This document shows, one piece after another, positions 9,312 through 17,718 of a stretch of 64,000 nucleotides of DNA. The translations under genes were made by a program, and so were the position numbers. Source of the DNA: Breoghania sp. GTDB lineage: Bacteria > Pseudomonadota > Alphaproteobacteria > Rhizobiales > Stappiaceae. Under the pieces are notes generated by a model. It worked only from the letters and a program-made list of their open reading frames with translations, did not search any database and had not been told where the DNA came from. The stretch lies in contig NZ_OY771475.1 of NCBI RefSeq assembly GCF_963674635.1, positions 124,001 to 188,000 on the forward strand, in the 5' to 3' direction. Within the stretch, counting starts at the first letter, position 1, and the number at the start of each line of letters is the position of its first letter.

Positions 9312-9380
9312 GGTGACCAGGTGACAATAAAGTGCCATCTTGCGCCGCAGCAAAAGGTCACCGATGTAGAGCCGGTTACC
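9312..9380. promoter_or_regulatory. Cluster of GGTNACC elements between hxlR-type and reductase genes
   Basis: GGTGACC (9312-9318), GGTCACC (9356-9362) and GGTTACC (9374-9380) are near-identical 7-bp palindromes in the divergent promoter region, with further partial copies at 9294 (GTCACC) and 9320 (GGTGAC). They are the best candidates for the HxlR operator. Confidence 0.4.
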
Positions 9381-9402
9381 AATGTATACGGGGTTGATCT
9401 CA

Positions 9403-9948
9403 ATGAAAACCGTTGCTGTGCTCGTCGGCTCCCTGAGGGCCGGTTCCATCAACCGCAAGTTCGCGGAAAGTCTCGCCCGTCTCGCCGAGGGCAAGCTTCA
9501 GTTCAAGTTCGTCGAGATCGGCGATCTGCCGCTCTACAACGAGGACCTGTGGGAAACGCCGCCTGCGTCTGTCCTGCGGCTCAAGTCCGATATCGAATCG
9601 AGCGACGCCGTTCTGTTCGTGACACCGGAATACAACCGCACCTATTCCCCCGCCATCGACAATGCCCTGCATTGGGGAACGCGGCCGTGGGGCCAGAATT
9701 CCTGGGCCGGAAAGCCCGCTGCGGTTGTCGGCACGTCCCCCGGCGCGGTCGGTGCTGCGGTTGCTCAGGGCCAGCTTCGCCATGTGGCGGCCGTCGTCGG
9801 CACCGCTCTGCTCACCCAGCCGGAGGTCTATTTCTCCTACAAGGAAGAGCTCTTCGATGAGGCGGGGAACGTGACCAACGCAGAAACGAAGGCGTTCCTG
9901 CAAGGGTTTGTCGACACCTTCCACGCATGGATCGAGAAGGTCGGCTGA
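9403..9948 (+). CDS. NADPH-dependent FMN reductase (ChrR/YieF-type)
   Basis: A 181-residue flavodoxin-fold oxidoreductase. The phosphate-binding GSLRAGSINRK motif is at residues 9-19 and the family motif PEYNRTYSPAIDNALHW near residues 73-89. Such enzymes use FMN and NAD(P)H for two-electron reduction of quinones, and some also reduce chromate or azo dyes, protecting against redox cycling. ATG at 9403 fits the family N-terminus (MKTVAVLVG); an in-frame ATG lies 21 nt upstream. It is divergent from an HxlR regulator that probably controls it. Confidence 0.9.
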   Translation: MKTVAVLVGSLRAGSINRKFAESLARLAEGKLQFKFVEIGDLPLYNEDLWETPPASVLRLKSDIESSDAVLFVTPEYNRTYSPAIDNALHWGTRPWGQNSWAGKPAAVVGTSPGAVGAAVAQGQLRHVAAVVGTALLTQPEVYFSYKEELFDEAGNVTNAETKAFLQGFVDTFHAWIEKVG

Positions 9949-10333
9949 CGGGTTCGTTCGCGATCTTCGCTCTTGCCTTTCCCCTTCCGTTGCCCTTTCG
10001 CCGCCGCATTCGGAGCCGGCGAAAGGGATTCGCGCAGAGGGGGGAAGGGGAGCCAAGTTGTTGTTTTTGCCTTAAATATGTAGAAAAATACCTAATCGAA
10101 TTCCCTAAATTCCGGGCGTGCGATGTTGCTGCTTTTCAACGGCAGTCCTTTCCGATACGTGTTGCAATGTTCCCTAAAACGCGGTGGCTTGGCGCGGGCC
10201 GGCTTCTGACCAGTGTTTCTTGCTGACCTGCTGCGTGGTTGGGGAAAGAATGCTGGCCGAGCCTGATCCGTCGGGTGGCTTGCGAGTGCGTATTTCGCCC
10301 GCAATGTGCGGGAGGATAGGAACGGAAACGGCG
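9949..10333 (+). other. Intergenic region with hairpin, upstream of the HWE kinase
   Basis: A hairpin of 11 bp (CCCTTTCGCCG at 9993-10003 with CGGCGAAAGGG at 10017-10027) follows the reductase gene. It has no T run, so its terminator role is uncertain. Positions about 10060-10150 are AT-rich and probably hold the kinase promoter. No supported small gene is seen. Confidence 0.45.
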
Positions 10334-11317
10334 ATGACCGTCATGGATCGCGCGATTGACTACCGTCGTCTGCTACAAGACCTGCCGACGCCCTGCATGG
10401 TGCTCGACAGGCAGCTTCGCTTTGTCGAGGTGAATGCGCATTATCTCGCCGCGACCCGACGTACGCGCGAGGAGCTTGTCGGCCAGCACGTCTTCACCGT
10501 CTTTCCCGCAAGCGAAGAGGTGACAGCTCCCTTCGAGGAGGCGTTCAGGCGCGCGCTCGATGGAGAAATCACGGTTCTCGATCGCCAGTGTTATGCCATT
10601 GCCGTTCCGGAGGACGAAGGTGGCGGCAATCGTGAGGTTTGGTGGAGCTGTCGCAATGCGCCTGTTCATGACGAGCAGGGCCATATATGCGGCGTGGTCC
10701 AGCACACGGAAGACGTGACGCAGGAAGTCGCGGCGGAACAGATGCGCGACGCGGTTTCGCATGAGTTCGCCCACCGCATAAAGAACATGCTGGCGACCAT
10801 TACCGTCATTGCGCGGCGCACCGGTGCGCAGGCGGAGAGCATTGACGGCTTCAATACGGTGTTCGGACAGCGCATCGACGCCATGGCGCGCACACATCAG
10901 CTTCTCGTCAATGGTGGCTGGGACGGCATGCAGCTTTCCGATCTGCTGGAAGGGGAGCTGACCCCGTTCCGCAATGAAGGGAGGGGCTGTATCACGCTTC
11001 GCGGTCCGCGCGTGAAACTCACCTCCACCCAGGCGCAGGCGCTGGGCATGGCCTTTCACGAACTTTCCACCAATGCGGCCAAATACGGGGCCTTTACCGA
11101 CCCCGCCGGTCGCCTGACGGTCCAGTGGGGACTTGTGGAAGGGGCGCTCAAGATCGACTGGACCGAGGACGGTCTGAGCAATGTCGTGGCACCTGACCGG
11201 ATCGGCTTCGGCTCGCGCATCATCGAAGAGGTGATGCCGATGCAGCTGGAAGGCACGGTGGAGCGCAAGTTCACGCCCTCAGGCATGCATTGCGAGATCG
11301 TCGTTCCCATGGGCTGA
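10334..11317 (+). CDS. HWE-family histidine kinase with one PAS domain
   Basis: A 327-residue soluble sensor kinase with no membrane segment. A PAS domain covers about residues 5-135 (start DYRRLLQDLPTPCMVLD). The kinase core begins with the H-box HEFAHRIKNMLATI. The N-box HELSTNAAKYGAF contains His, and the G1 region shows WTEDGL followed by GFGSRII, so the His and WxE features that name the HWE class are present. These kinases are typical of alphaproteobacteria and often feed light, redox or general-stress pathways. The open frame extends upstream, but ATG at 10334 gives a normal start. No response regulator is adjacent, so the partner is unknown. Confidence 0.88.
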   Translation: MTVMDRAIDYRRLLQDLPTPCMVLDRQLRFVEVNAHYLAATRRTREELVGQHVFTVFPASEEVTAPFEEAFRRALDGEITVLDRQCYAIAVPEDEGGGNREVWWSCRNAPVHDEQGHICGVVQHTEDVTQEVAAEQMRDAVSHEFAHRIKNMLATITVIARRTGAQAESIDGFNTVFGQRIDAMARTHQLLVNGGWDGMQLSDLLEGELTPFRNEGRGCITLRGPRVKLTSTQAQALGMAFHELSTNAAKYGAFTDPAGRLTVQWGLVEGALKIDWTEDGLSNVVAPDRIGFGSRIIEEVMPMQLEGTVERKFTPSGMHCEIVVPMG

Positions 11318-11422
11318 CCGGCGCAAATCGCGGCTCCATCTATTCCGCGTGGGGTCCGGCGCAGCCTTGTGAAACTTTCGTCAATCGTGCGGGGCTGTGG
11401 CGAAATATTCGCGACTTTTCGC

Positions 11423-11450
11423 TTGACCCTCATTCCGCGCCCGCTTAGTT
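11423..11450 (+). promoter_or_regulatory. Candidate promoter of the ilvB leader
   Basis: TTGACC (11423-11428) and TTAGTT (11445-11450) are 16 nt apart and lie about 40 nt before the leader peptide ATG. The -35 box is strong. Confidence 0.5.
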
Positions 11451-11495
11451 TCGCCCCAACGTGATCGGACGTCCGGTCGCCAGAGGAATTCGAAT

Positions 11496-11546
11496 ATGCA
11501 GATGCTCATTCTTGTAGGAACCGCGCGCGCTGCCACGACGGCCTGA
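11496..11546 (+). CDS. ilvL: ilv leader peptide, 16 aa
   Basis: A 17-codon ORF (MQMLILVGTARAATTA, stop at 11544-11546) is preceded by AGAGGA 8 nt before the ATG. The run Leu-Ile-Leu-Val contains all three branched-chain residues, as in leader peptides that sense charged tRNA-Leu, -Ile and -Val. The intrinsic terminator at 11575-11597 begins 29 nt after the stop, and ilvB follows. The layout is that of a classic ribosome-mediated attenuator. Confidence 0.78.
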   Translation: MQMLILVGTARAATTA

Positions 11547-11574
11547 GGCTGTCGGGAATGGTGACGTGCGCAGC

Positions 11575-11597
11575 AGGGCCCCTAAGGGCCCTTTTTT
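11575..11597 (+). terminator. Attenuator terminator upstream of ilvB
   Basis: GGGCCC (11576-11581) pairs with GGGCCC (11586-11591) around a CTAA loop, extended by an A-T pair and followed by six T (11592-11597). It stands between the leader peptide and ilvB, so it is a regulated premature terminator and not the end of a gene. An upstream alternative stem (CGACGGCC with GGCTGTCG, about 11536-11554) could act as the pause hairpin. Confidence 0.85.
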
Positions 11598-11713
11598 ATT
11601 GCCCGAACGGCCGTGAGCAAGCCGGTTCTGGCATCTGATATGGTGAGTGGCAGGGCCCTTTACGCGCGGGCCGCGGGCCGGGGGTAAACCGGCGAAGAGA
11701 CGAGGATGAGAGT

Positions 11714-13480
11714 ATGACACGGGAGATGACAGGCGCCGCAATGGTCTTGCAGGCGTTGAAGGACCACGACGTGGAATATCTGTTCGGATATCCCGGCGGC
11801 GCGGTGCTCCCCATCTATGACGAGATCTTCCAGCAGGATGAGGTCAAGCATGTGCTTGTGCGCCATGAACAGGGCGCCGGTCATGCTGCCGAAGGTTATG
11901 CGCGTTCCACCGGAAAGCCGGGCGTCGTTCTCGTCACCTCCGGTCCGGGTGCAACCAACATGGTCACCGCGCTCACCGATGCCATGCTCGATTCCATTCC
12001 GCTTGTCTGCATTACCGGGCAGGTGCCGGTTCCGCTCATCGGCAATGACGCCTTTCAGGAGTGCGACACAGTCGGCATTACGCGGCCCTGCACCAAGCAC
12101 AACTGGCTGGTGCGCAATGTGGATGATCTGCCGCGCATCCTGCACGAGGCCTTCCAGGTCGCGACCACGGGTCGGCCGGGCCCGGTCGTCATCGATATTC
12201 CCAAGGACGTTCAGTTCGCCACGGGCGAATATGAAGGCCCGACGCGGGTGGAGCACAAGAGCTACCGTCCGCAGATCAAGGGCGACATGGGCGCGATCCG
12301 GCAGGCGGCGGACATCATCGCCTCCGCGCGGCGTCCGATCTTCTACACCGGCGGCGGCGTGGTGAATTCCGGCCCGCAGGCCTGTCACCTGCTGCGCGAG
12401 CTGATCCAGCTCACCGGTGCGCCCATCACCTCCACGTTGATGGGTCTTGGCGCCTATCCGGCCTCCGGCGACGCGTGGCTTGGCATGCTGGGCATGCACG
12501 GCACCTATGAGGCCAACATGGCGATGCACGATTGTGACGTCATGGTCTGCGTCGGTGCACGTTTTGACGACCGCATCACCGGTCGCGTGGATGCCTTCTC
12601 GCCCAATTCCATCAAGATCCACATCGACATTGATCCCTCCTCCATCAACAAGAACGTGACGGTGGACCTGCCGATCGTCGGCGATGTGGGGCATGTGCTT
12701 GAGGATCTGGTGCGCATCTGGCGTTCGTCTGCGCTGAAGGTCAACGACACGGCGTTGAAGGCGTGGTGGAAGCAGATCGACATCTGGCGCTCGCGCGATT
12801 GCCTGGCCTACAAGCAGTCGAGCGACGTGATCATGCCGCAATATGCGATCCAGCGGCTTTACGAGGCGACCAAGGGCCACGACACCTACATCACGACCGA
12901 AGTTGGTCAGCACCAGATGTGGGCGGCGCAGTTCTTCGGTTTCGAGGAGCCAAACCGCTGGATGACGTCCGGCGGCCTGGGCACGATGGGCTATGGCCTG
13001 CCGGCGGCTGTCGGCGTGCAATGCGCGCATCGCGACAGTCTCGTCGTCGATATCGCGGGCGATGCCTCCATCCTGATGAACATTCAGGAGCTTTCCACCG
13101 CCGTTCAGCACGAATTGCCGGTGAAGGTCTTCATCCTGAACAACCAGTACATGGGCATGGTGCGCCAGTGGCAGCAATTGCTGCATGGCAACCGGCTATC
13201 CAATTCCTACACGGAATCGCTGCCGGATTTCGTGAAGCTGGCAGAGGCCTATGGCGCCGTCGGCTTCCGCTGCGAGAAGCCGGGCGATCTGGACGATGCG
13301 CTGGCTGAGATGATCTCGGTCAAACGGCCGGTGCTGTTCGATTGCCGGGTGGCCAATCTCACCAACTGCTTCCCGATGATACCCTCGGGCAAGGCGCATA
13401 ACGAGATGCTGTTGCCGGACGAGGCCAATGACGAGGCCGTCGCCAAGGCGATTTCCGATGAAGGCAAGATGCTAGTTTAG
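11714..13480 (+). CDS. ilvB: Acetolactate synthase, large (catalytic) subunit
   Basis: This ThDP- and FAD-dependent enzyme forms acetolactate or acetohydroxybutyrate, the first common step to branched-chain amino acids. At 588 aa it has the full family length. The catalytic Glu52 lies in HEQGAGHAAEGYA, the FAD region follows, and the ThDP/Mg motif GDASILMNIQELSTA is in the C-terminal third with LNNQYMGMVRQWQ after it. It is expressed behind the attenuated leader and followed 18 bp later by the regulatory subunit gene. It could equally be called ilvI by analogy with the small-subunit type. Confidence 0.97.
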   Translation: MTREMTGAAMVLQALKDHDVEYLFGYPGGAVLPIYDEIFQQDEVKHVLVRHEQGAGHAAEGYARSTGKPGVVLVTSGPGATNMVTALTDAMLDSIPLVCITGQVPVPLIGNDAFQECDTVGITRPCTKHNWLVRNVDDLPRILHEAFQVATTGRPGPVVIDIPKDVQFATGEYEGPTRVEHKSYRPQIKGDMGAIRQAADIIASARRPIFYTGGGVVNSGPQACHLLRELIQLTGAPITSTLMGLGAYPASGDAWLGMLGMHGTYEANMAMHDCDVMVCVGARFDDRITGRVDAFSPNSIKIHIDIDPSSINKNVTVDLPIVGDVGHVLEDLVRIWRSSALKVNDTALKAWWKQIDIWRSRDCLAYKQSSDVIMPQYAIQRLYEATKGHDTYITTEVGQHQMWAAQFFGFEEPNRWMTSGGLGTMGYGLPAAVGVQCAHRDSLVVDIAGDASILMNIQELSTAVQHELPVKVFILNNQYMGMVRQWQQLLHGNRLSNSYTESLPDFVKLAEAYGAVGFRCEKPGDLDDALAEMISVKRPVLFDCRVANLTNCFPMIPSGKAHNEMLLPDEANDEAVAKAISDEGKMLV

Positions 13481-13498
13481 CTCCCAGGGGGGAATGAC

Positions 13499-14071
13499 AT
13501 GAACGCTCAGAACCTAAACGCACCCTCCGCCTATTTCCTCACTTCGGTGAGCGACCATGTGGAGACGCACACCCTGTCGGTGATCGTGGACAACGAGCCC
13601 GGCGTGCTTGCGCGCGTCATCGGCCTGTTCTCGGGCCGCGGGTACAATATCGACAGTCTCACGGTAAGCGAGACGGAGCATGAGACGCACCTGTCGCGCA
13701 TCACCATCGTGACCACCGGTACGCCGATGATCATTACCCAGATCCGCCACCAGCTGGACAGGCTGGTGCCGGTTCATCGGGTGGTTGACCTGACCGTGCA
13801 GGCGCAGGAAGCCGGTCAGGAAAAGCCGCTTGAGCGGGAACTGGCTCTGGTAAAGGTGAAGGGCGCTGGCGAAAAGCGGCTGGAGGCCTTGCGCCTCGGC
13901 GACGCCTTCCGCGCCAGCGTCATCGACGCTACGACCGATCACTTCACTTTCGAGATCACGGGTCGCACCTCCAAGGTGGAACAGTTCATCACGATCATGA
14001 AGCCTCTGGGGCTGGTGGAGGTCTCGCGAACGGGCATCGCCGCCGTCCAGCGCGGCGGCGACGGGATCTGA
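13499..14071 (+). CDS. ilvH: Acetolactate synthase, small (regulatory) subunit
   Basis: The 190-residue regulatory subunit binds valine and activates the catalytic subunit. The N-terminal ACT domain reads TLSVIVDNEPGVLARVIGLF and GYNIDSLTVSETE, and the C-terminal domain also matches the family. AGGGGGGAATGAC before the ATG supplies a strong ribosome-binding site. It forms a two-gene operon with ilvB, with 18 bp between them, closed by a strong terminator. Confidence 0.97.
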   Translation: MNAQNLNAPSAYFLTSVSDHVETHTLSVIVDNEPGVLARVIGLFSGRGYNIDSLTVSETEHETHLSRITIVTTGTPMIITQIRHQLDRLVPVHRVVDLTVQAQEAGQEKPLERELALVKVKGAGEKRLEALRLGDAFRASVIDATTDHFTFEITGRTSKVEQFITIMKPLGLVEVSRTGIAAVQRGGDGI

Positions 14072-14076
14072 TTTTG

Positions 14077-14110
14077 AAAAACGGCGGCATGCAGATGCCG
14101 CCGTTTTTTC
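14077..14110 (+). terminator. Intrinsic terminator of ilvB-ilvH
   Basis: A perfect 10-bp stem (ACGGCGGCAT at 14081-14090, ATGCCGCCGT at 14095-14104) with a GCAG loop is flanked by A and T runs. Confidence 0.93.
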
Positions 14111-14135
14111 TTGCGGGGGTGTTTGCGGGAGGGCA

Positions 14136-14302
14136 GGGGCCGATCCTTCGAGACGCCTGCTGACGCAGGCTCCTCAGGATGACGTTGTCGTGTTGTGAGA
14201 ACGCAAGAAGCCAGCCACATCCACAACGTCATCCTGAGGAGCGCCCGAAGGGCGCGTCTCGAAGGATCGGCCCCACGCACCAAAGGCCCCACGCACCAAA
14301 GG
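14136..14302. repeat. Compound inverted repeat of a rhizobial intergenic repeat type, plus two 16-bp direct repeats
   Basis: A 21-bp outer arm at 14136-14156 is perfectly repeated in inverse at 14254-14274; its key words are GATCCTTCGAGACGC and GCGTCTCGAAGGATC. An inner arm of 18 bp (14171-14188, TCCTCAGGATGACGTTGT) is inverted at 14223-14240. Each half also carries a small hairpin of its own (CCTGC-GCAGG and GCGCCC-GGGCGC). It is therefore two copies of one short palindromic repeat placed head to head. Repeats with the words CCTTCGAGACGC and CTCAGGATGA are common between genes in Rhizobiales. A 16-bp unit CCCCACGCACCAAAGG follows twice in tandem (14271-14286, 14287-14302). Confidence 0.88.
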
Positions 14303-14438
14303 CCACATTTCCCGGAGGCGACACGGTGAAACCGCCTTGTCCTCTTCCGCACGTTCAATCGGACCGGGAACGGGGCGCGCCACACTTGCCGTGCAGCGAC
14401 GCAAAACGCGCGCCGGTGCAAATTGAGTCCGCCCACCG

Positions 14439-14466
14439 TTGATCTCCTCCCGGCATGGCGTATAAG
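14439..14466 (+). promoter_or_regulatory. Candidate serA promoter
   Basis: TTGATC (14439-14444) and TATAAG (14461-14466) are 16 nt apart. Transcription would begin near 14473. This lies downstream of the in-frame ATG at 14455, so it supports the later serA start at 14548. Confidence 0.5.
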
Positions 14467-14547
14467 TCAGGCCCCACGCGGCGGTTGCAACGCTGCGGCA
14501 TCGCCATCCATTCAAAACGCCCGTTCAAAACGAAAGTGTGTGCCGTT

Positions 14548-15792
14548 ATGAGCATTGGCCTCTCCCGTCCCAAGAACCAGATCCGTTGGCTGCTGCTGGA
14601 AGGCATCTCGCAATCCGCCGTCACAGTGCTGAATGAAAACGGCTACACCAATGTCGAACGTGTGCAGACCGCTCATGACAAGGATGCCCTGATCGAGGCG
14701 CTGAAGGGCGTTCAGATCCTCGGGATCCGTTCTCGCACCCAGCTGACCGAAGAGGTGCTCGCGGCCGCGACGTCGCTGGTGGCTGTGGGCTGCTTTTCCG
14801 TTGGTACCAATCAGGTCGATCTTCCGGCAGCCAAGAAGCGGGGCATCCCGGTCTTCAATGCGCCGTTCTCCAACACCCGCTCGGTGGCGGAGCTGACGAT
14901 TGCCGAAATCGTCATGCTGATGCGCGGCATCATCCCGAAATCGACGGCCGCCCATGAGGGGCGCTGGATGAAGTCCGCTACGGGCGCGCGCGAGGTGCGC
15001 GGCAAGACGCTGGGCATCATCGGTTACGGCAATATCGGCACGCAGCTCGCCACGCTGGCCGAAGCCATGGGCCTGCATGTCATCTATTTCGATCAGGTCG
15101 ACAAGCTCAGCCACGGCAATGTGCGCCCGGCGGAAAGCCTGGAACAGCTTCTGGCCGTTTCCGACTTCGTGTCGCTGCATGTGCCCGATACTCCGGAGAC
15201 GCGCGGCATGATCGGCGCGGCGGAAATCGCCAAGATGAAGAAGGGCTCCTTCCTCATCAACAATGCGCGCGGCAAGCTGGTCGATATCGATGCGTTGGTG
15301 GAGGCGCTGCGCAGCGGTCATCTGGCGGGTGCGGCCATCGATGTCTTCCCCGTGGAACCGAAGTCGAATTCGGATGAATTCCTCAGCCCCCTGCGCGAGT
15401 TTGAAAACGTCATCCTGACGCCGCATATCGGCGGTTCCACGGAAGAGGCGCAGGAGCGTATCGGCGAGGAAGTCGCCCGGCGTCTGGTGGAATATTCCGA
15501 TGTGGGCTCCACCATGGGCACGGTGAATTTCCCGCAGGTGCTGCTTCCCAAGGGCACGGATGCCACCCGCTTCATTCAGGTGCACGACAACACGCCGGGC
15601 TCGCTGAAGCGGCTCAACGAGCTGTTTGCCGCCAACGACCTCAACATCGTCACCCAGCACCTGCAGACCGACGGCGAGATCGGTTATGTGGTGGTGGACA
15701 TCGAGGGCCAGGTCCGCAACTCGGTGGAGATCCTGGAACAGATCCGCGCCGTGCCCGGCACGATCCGCGCAAGGCTTCTGAACCGCGTGTGA
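14548..15792 (+). CDS. serA: D-3-phosphoglycerate dehydrogenase
   Basis: This enzyme oxidises 3-phosphoglycerate to 3-phosphohydroxypyruvate with NAD+, the first step of serine synthesis. The 414-aa product has the E. coli-type architecture. It has a substrate domain, a Rossmann domain with GIIGYGNIGTQLA, the catalytic Arg in INNARGKLVD, the acid in the following segment and His in LTPHIGGST. It ends in an ACT domain (IQVHDNTPGSLKRLNELFA) for serine feedback. ATG at 14548 matches the family N-terminus (MSIGLSRPKNQIRWLLLEGI) and lies downstream of the promoter, unlike the earlier in-frame ATG. It is a single-gene unit. Confidence 0.95.
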   Translation: MSIGLSRPKNQIRWLLLEGISQSAVTVLNENGYTNVERVQTAHDKDALIEALKGVQILGIRSRTQLTEEVLAAATSLVAVGCFSVGTNQVDLPAAKKRGIPVFNAPFSNTRSVAELTIAEIVMLMRGIIPKSTAAHEGRWMKSATGAREVRGKTLGIIGYGNIGTQLATLAEAMGLHVIYFDQVDKLSHGNVRPAESLEQLLAVSDFVSLHVPDTPETRGMIGAAEIAKMKKGSFLINNARGKLVDIDALVEALRSGHLAGAAIDVFPVEPKSNSDEFLSPLREFENVILTPHIGGSTEEAQERIGEEVARRLVEYSDVGSTMGTVNFPQVLLPKGTDATRFIQVHDNTPGSLKRLNELFAANDLNIVTQHLQTDGEIGYVVVDIEGQVRNSVEILEQIRAVPGTIRARLLNRV

Positions 15793-15832
15793 CCCGCTTT
15801 GAGGCGCCCCTCAGGTGCCGGGAGATGAACGA

Positions 15833-15863
15833 GCCTCCGCATGTGCGCCATGCGGGGGCTTTT
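15833..15863. terminator. Intrinsic terminator of serA, shared with the convergent HAD gene
   Basis: GCCTCCGCATG at 15833-15843 pairs with CATGCGGGGGC at 15849-15859, with one T-G pair, followed by TTTT. Confidence 0.85.
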
Positions 15864-15879
15864 CGTTGTGCGGCGCCGA

Positions 15880-16587
15880 TCAGCCGATTTCCGCCAGCAC
15901 GCCGCCCAGTTCACTCATGTCCCGGATGGCGCGGAATTTCTCGTTTTCCGGTGTCTCGTCGTGGTGTTCCAGCGCCCATGTGATTTCATAGGGGATATGC
16001 ACCGCCCAGGCGCCCGCCTCCAGAGCCGGGACGATATCGGATTTCAGCGAGTTGCCGACCATCACGGCTGCGGTCGGTTCTGCGCCCATGGCGGCGAAGA
16101 TGGTGCGATAGGTCTCCACCGTCTTGTTGGAAACGATCTCCACCCCGTCGAAGAGTTCGCCCAGTCCCGATTGCGCGAGCTTGCGCTCCTGATCGAACAG
16201 GTCGCCCTTGGTGATAAGAACCAGCTGGTAGCGTCCCGCAAGAGCCTCCAGCGTCTCCTGGACATGGGGCAGGGGATTGGCGGGGTGGGCGAGCATGTCG
16301 CGCCCGGCGTTCAGGATCTCTGCGATGACTGTTGCAGGGACTTTGTTCCGCGTCACGTCCAGCGCGGTTTCGATCATCGACAGGGTGAAGCCCTTGATGC
16401 CGAATCCATACTGGTGAATGTTGCGCCGCTCCGCATCCAGAAGCCGTTCCAGCAGGTGATCCGGCTCGGCGAAATCGGCCAGCAGTTCGGTGAATCGCGT
16501 CTCGGTGAGGCGGAAATAGTGCTCGTTGTGCCAAAGCGTGTCATCGGCATCGAAGGCGATCAGGTCGATCCGGCGGGGCGTGGGCAT
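15880..16587 (-). CDS. HAD-superfamily hydrolase
   Basis: A 235-residue phosphatase-like protein. Motif I is DLIAFDADDTLW (nucleophile Asp and acid Asp), motif II is LITKGD, the motif III lysine region is VSNKTVETYRTIF, and motif IV is VGNSLKSDI. A helical C1-type cap lies between motifs I and II. It resembles the YjjG/NagD-unrelated house-cleaning nucleotidase group, but the substrate is unknown. ATG at 16587 (MPTPRRIDLIAFD) is preferred; ATG at 16608 and a TTG at 16632 are in frame, and none has a strong ribosome-binding site. It is convergent with serA. Confidence 0.85.
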   Translation of the reverse strand: MPTPRRIDLIAFDADDTLWHNEHYFRLTETRFTELLADFAEPDHLLERLLDAERRNIHQYGFGIKGFTLSMIETALDVTRNKVPATVIAEILNAGRDMLAHPANPLPHVQETLEALAGRYQLVLITKGDLFDQERKLAQSGLGELFDGVEIVSNKTVETYRTIFAAMGAEPTAAVMVGNSLKSDIVPALEAGAWAVHIPYEITWALEHHDETPENEKFRAIRDMSELGGVLAEIG

Positions 16588-16746
16588 GAAGGCTGGTCCA
16601 TCCGGCATGGAGGGGAAAAATTGTTTTGGCAAATCTGGCGCGAAAAACGGGCGCAGGCAATCGGAGCGCGCTACGTCATGCGCGGCTTTTCAGCTTTGTT
16701 TTTGGTGTGAGGTTTTCCCCAGAGTGGAAAAAGCGGGACTGGGCGC

Positions 16747-16775
16747 TTGCACTCTCTCTCGAGCATCGATATATA
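16747..16775 (+). promoter_or_regulatory. Promoter of tRNA-Lys
   Basis: TTGCAC (16747-16752) and TATATA (16770-16775) are separated by an ideal 17 nt, about 40 nt before the mature tRNA 5' end. Confidence 0.65.
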
Positions 16776-16816
16776 GCCCTCACCGCGCCGCACCGAGTGG
16801 CGGTTTCGCGGAGGTC

Positions 16817-16892
<76 letters not shown>

Positions 16893-17199
16893 TTCTCTCT
16901 CTTCTTTCCTGAAATCCGAGACTTTCGAAACGGTTGCCTTGCAGCCGATCGGCGTCGTGTGCATGCCGCGGTGTTCTTCTGGCCCATCGTGCAGTTTCCG
17001 CTTCGGAAAATGCACGGTTCGCGATGACTTCTATCACTGCACACTTTTCCCTCTTGGCGTAGTATCATGGGTGTCGCAGGTATCCGTGCGGCCCTGCCGC
17101 AAGGGATCCCCAATGCGCATGTTTGCGGTTTCGCCAGGTTTGCCGGCGGAACTGTTTCAGGGTCAAGCTCGTTGGAGCTTGAGAAATGGGAGGTGGGCT
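16893..17199 (+). other. Intergenic region between tRNA-Lys and the secreted-protein gene
   Basis: A symmetrical hairpin (CGTGCA-G-TTTCCG at 16988-17000 with CGGAAA-A-TGCACG at 17004-17016) has no T run. It could end the tRNA transcript or be processed. No supported ORF is present before 17200. Confidence 0.45.
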
Positions 17200-17670
17200 A
17201 TGGCGTACAAGCTTGGAAAAACGGCTCTTGCGATCGCGGTGGCCCTGGCGGGTCTGACGATGATGGCGGTTGATGCCTCCGCGCAGTCACGCGCGCGGTG
17301 CGATGCCTATGCGCGCGATTATGCGAACCGCGCGACCAATACCGGCGGCAATGTTGCCGGCGGTGCGGTTGGCGGGGCCATTGTCGGCGGTGTGATCGGA
17401 TCGGTCACGGGAAGCTGGGGGCGCGGTGCGGCCATCGGTTCCGGCGTGGGCGCAATTGCGGGCGCCGGCAAGTCATCCGGCGACTGGAACCGCAATTATC
17501 GCCGGGCCTATAACGATTGCATGCGTCGCGGCTATGCTCCGCGCGCCCGAGGCGGCTATGAGCCCTGGACGCCGGCATGGCATGACTACTGTTCGCGCAA
17601 GTATCGCTCGTTCAATCCCCGCACGGGCTATTACACGACCTATGGCGGTCGCAAGCGCTTCTGCCGCTAG
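17200..17670 (+). CDS. Secreted glycine-zipper protein with BA14K-like C-terminus
   Basis: A 156-residue exported protein. A signal peptide with cleavage after VDASA (near residue 28) is followed by a Cys-containing segment. A glycine-zipper helix pair follows (GGAVGGAIVGGVIGSVTGSW, then GSGVGAIAGA). A basic C-terminal domain ending HDYCSRKYRSFNPRTGYY resembles the BA14K family, immunoreactive proteins of Brucella and relatives. GGGAGG 7 nt before ATG 17200 fixes the start. It probably sits in the periplasm or envelope; the function is unknown. Confidence 0.8.
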   Translation: MAYKLGKTALAIAVALAGLTMMAVDASAQSRARCDAYARDYANRATNTGGNVAGGAVGGAIVGGVIGSVTGSWGRGAAIGSGVGAIAGAGKSSGDWNRNYRRAYNDCMRRGYAPRARGGYEPWTPAWHDYCSRKYRSFNPRTGYYTTYGGRKRFCR

Positions 17671-17718
17671 CGCGGTGGATCAGCGTCAGCAGACCGTGTG
17701 AAGACAGTGCGAAAGTCG

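Noticed and set aside
14136..14274. Insertion sequence remnant
   Set aside because: No transposase fragment or target duplication is seen. The structure is a pair of short palindromic intergenic repeats.
14455..14547. Upstream N-terminal extension of SerA from ATG 14455
   Set aside because: The probable transcription start near 14473 lies downstream of that ATG, and the extension is not family-like.
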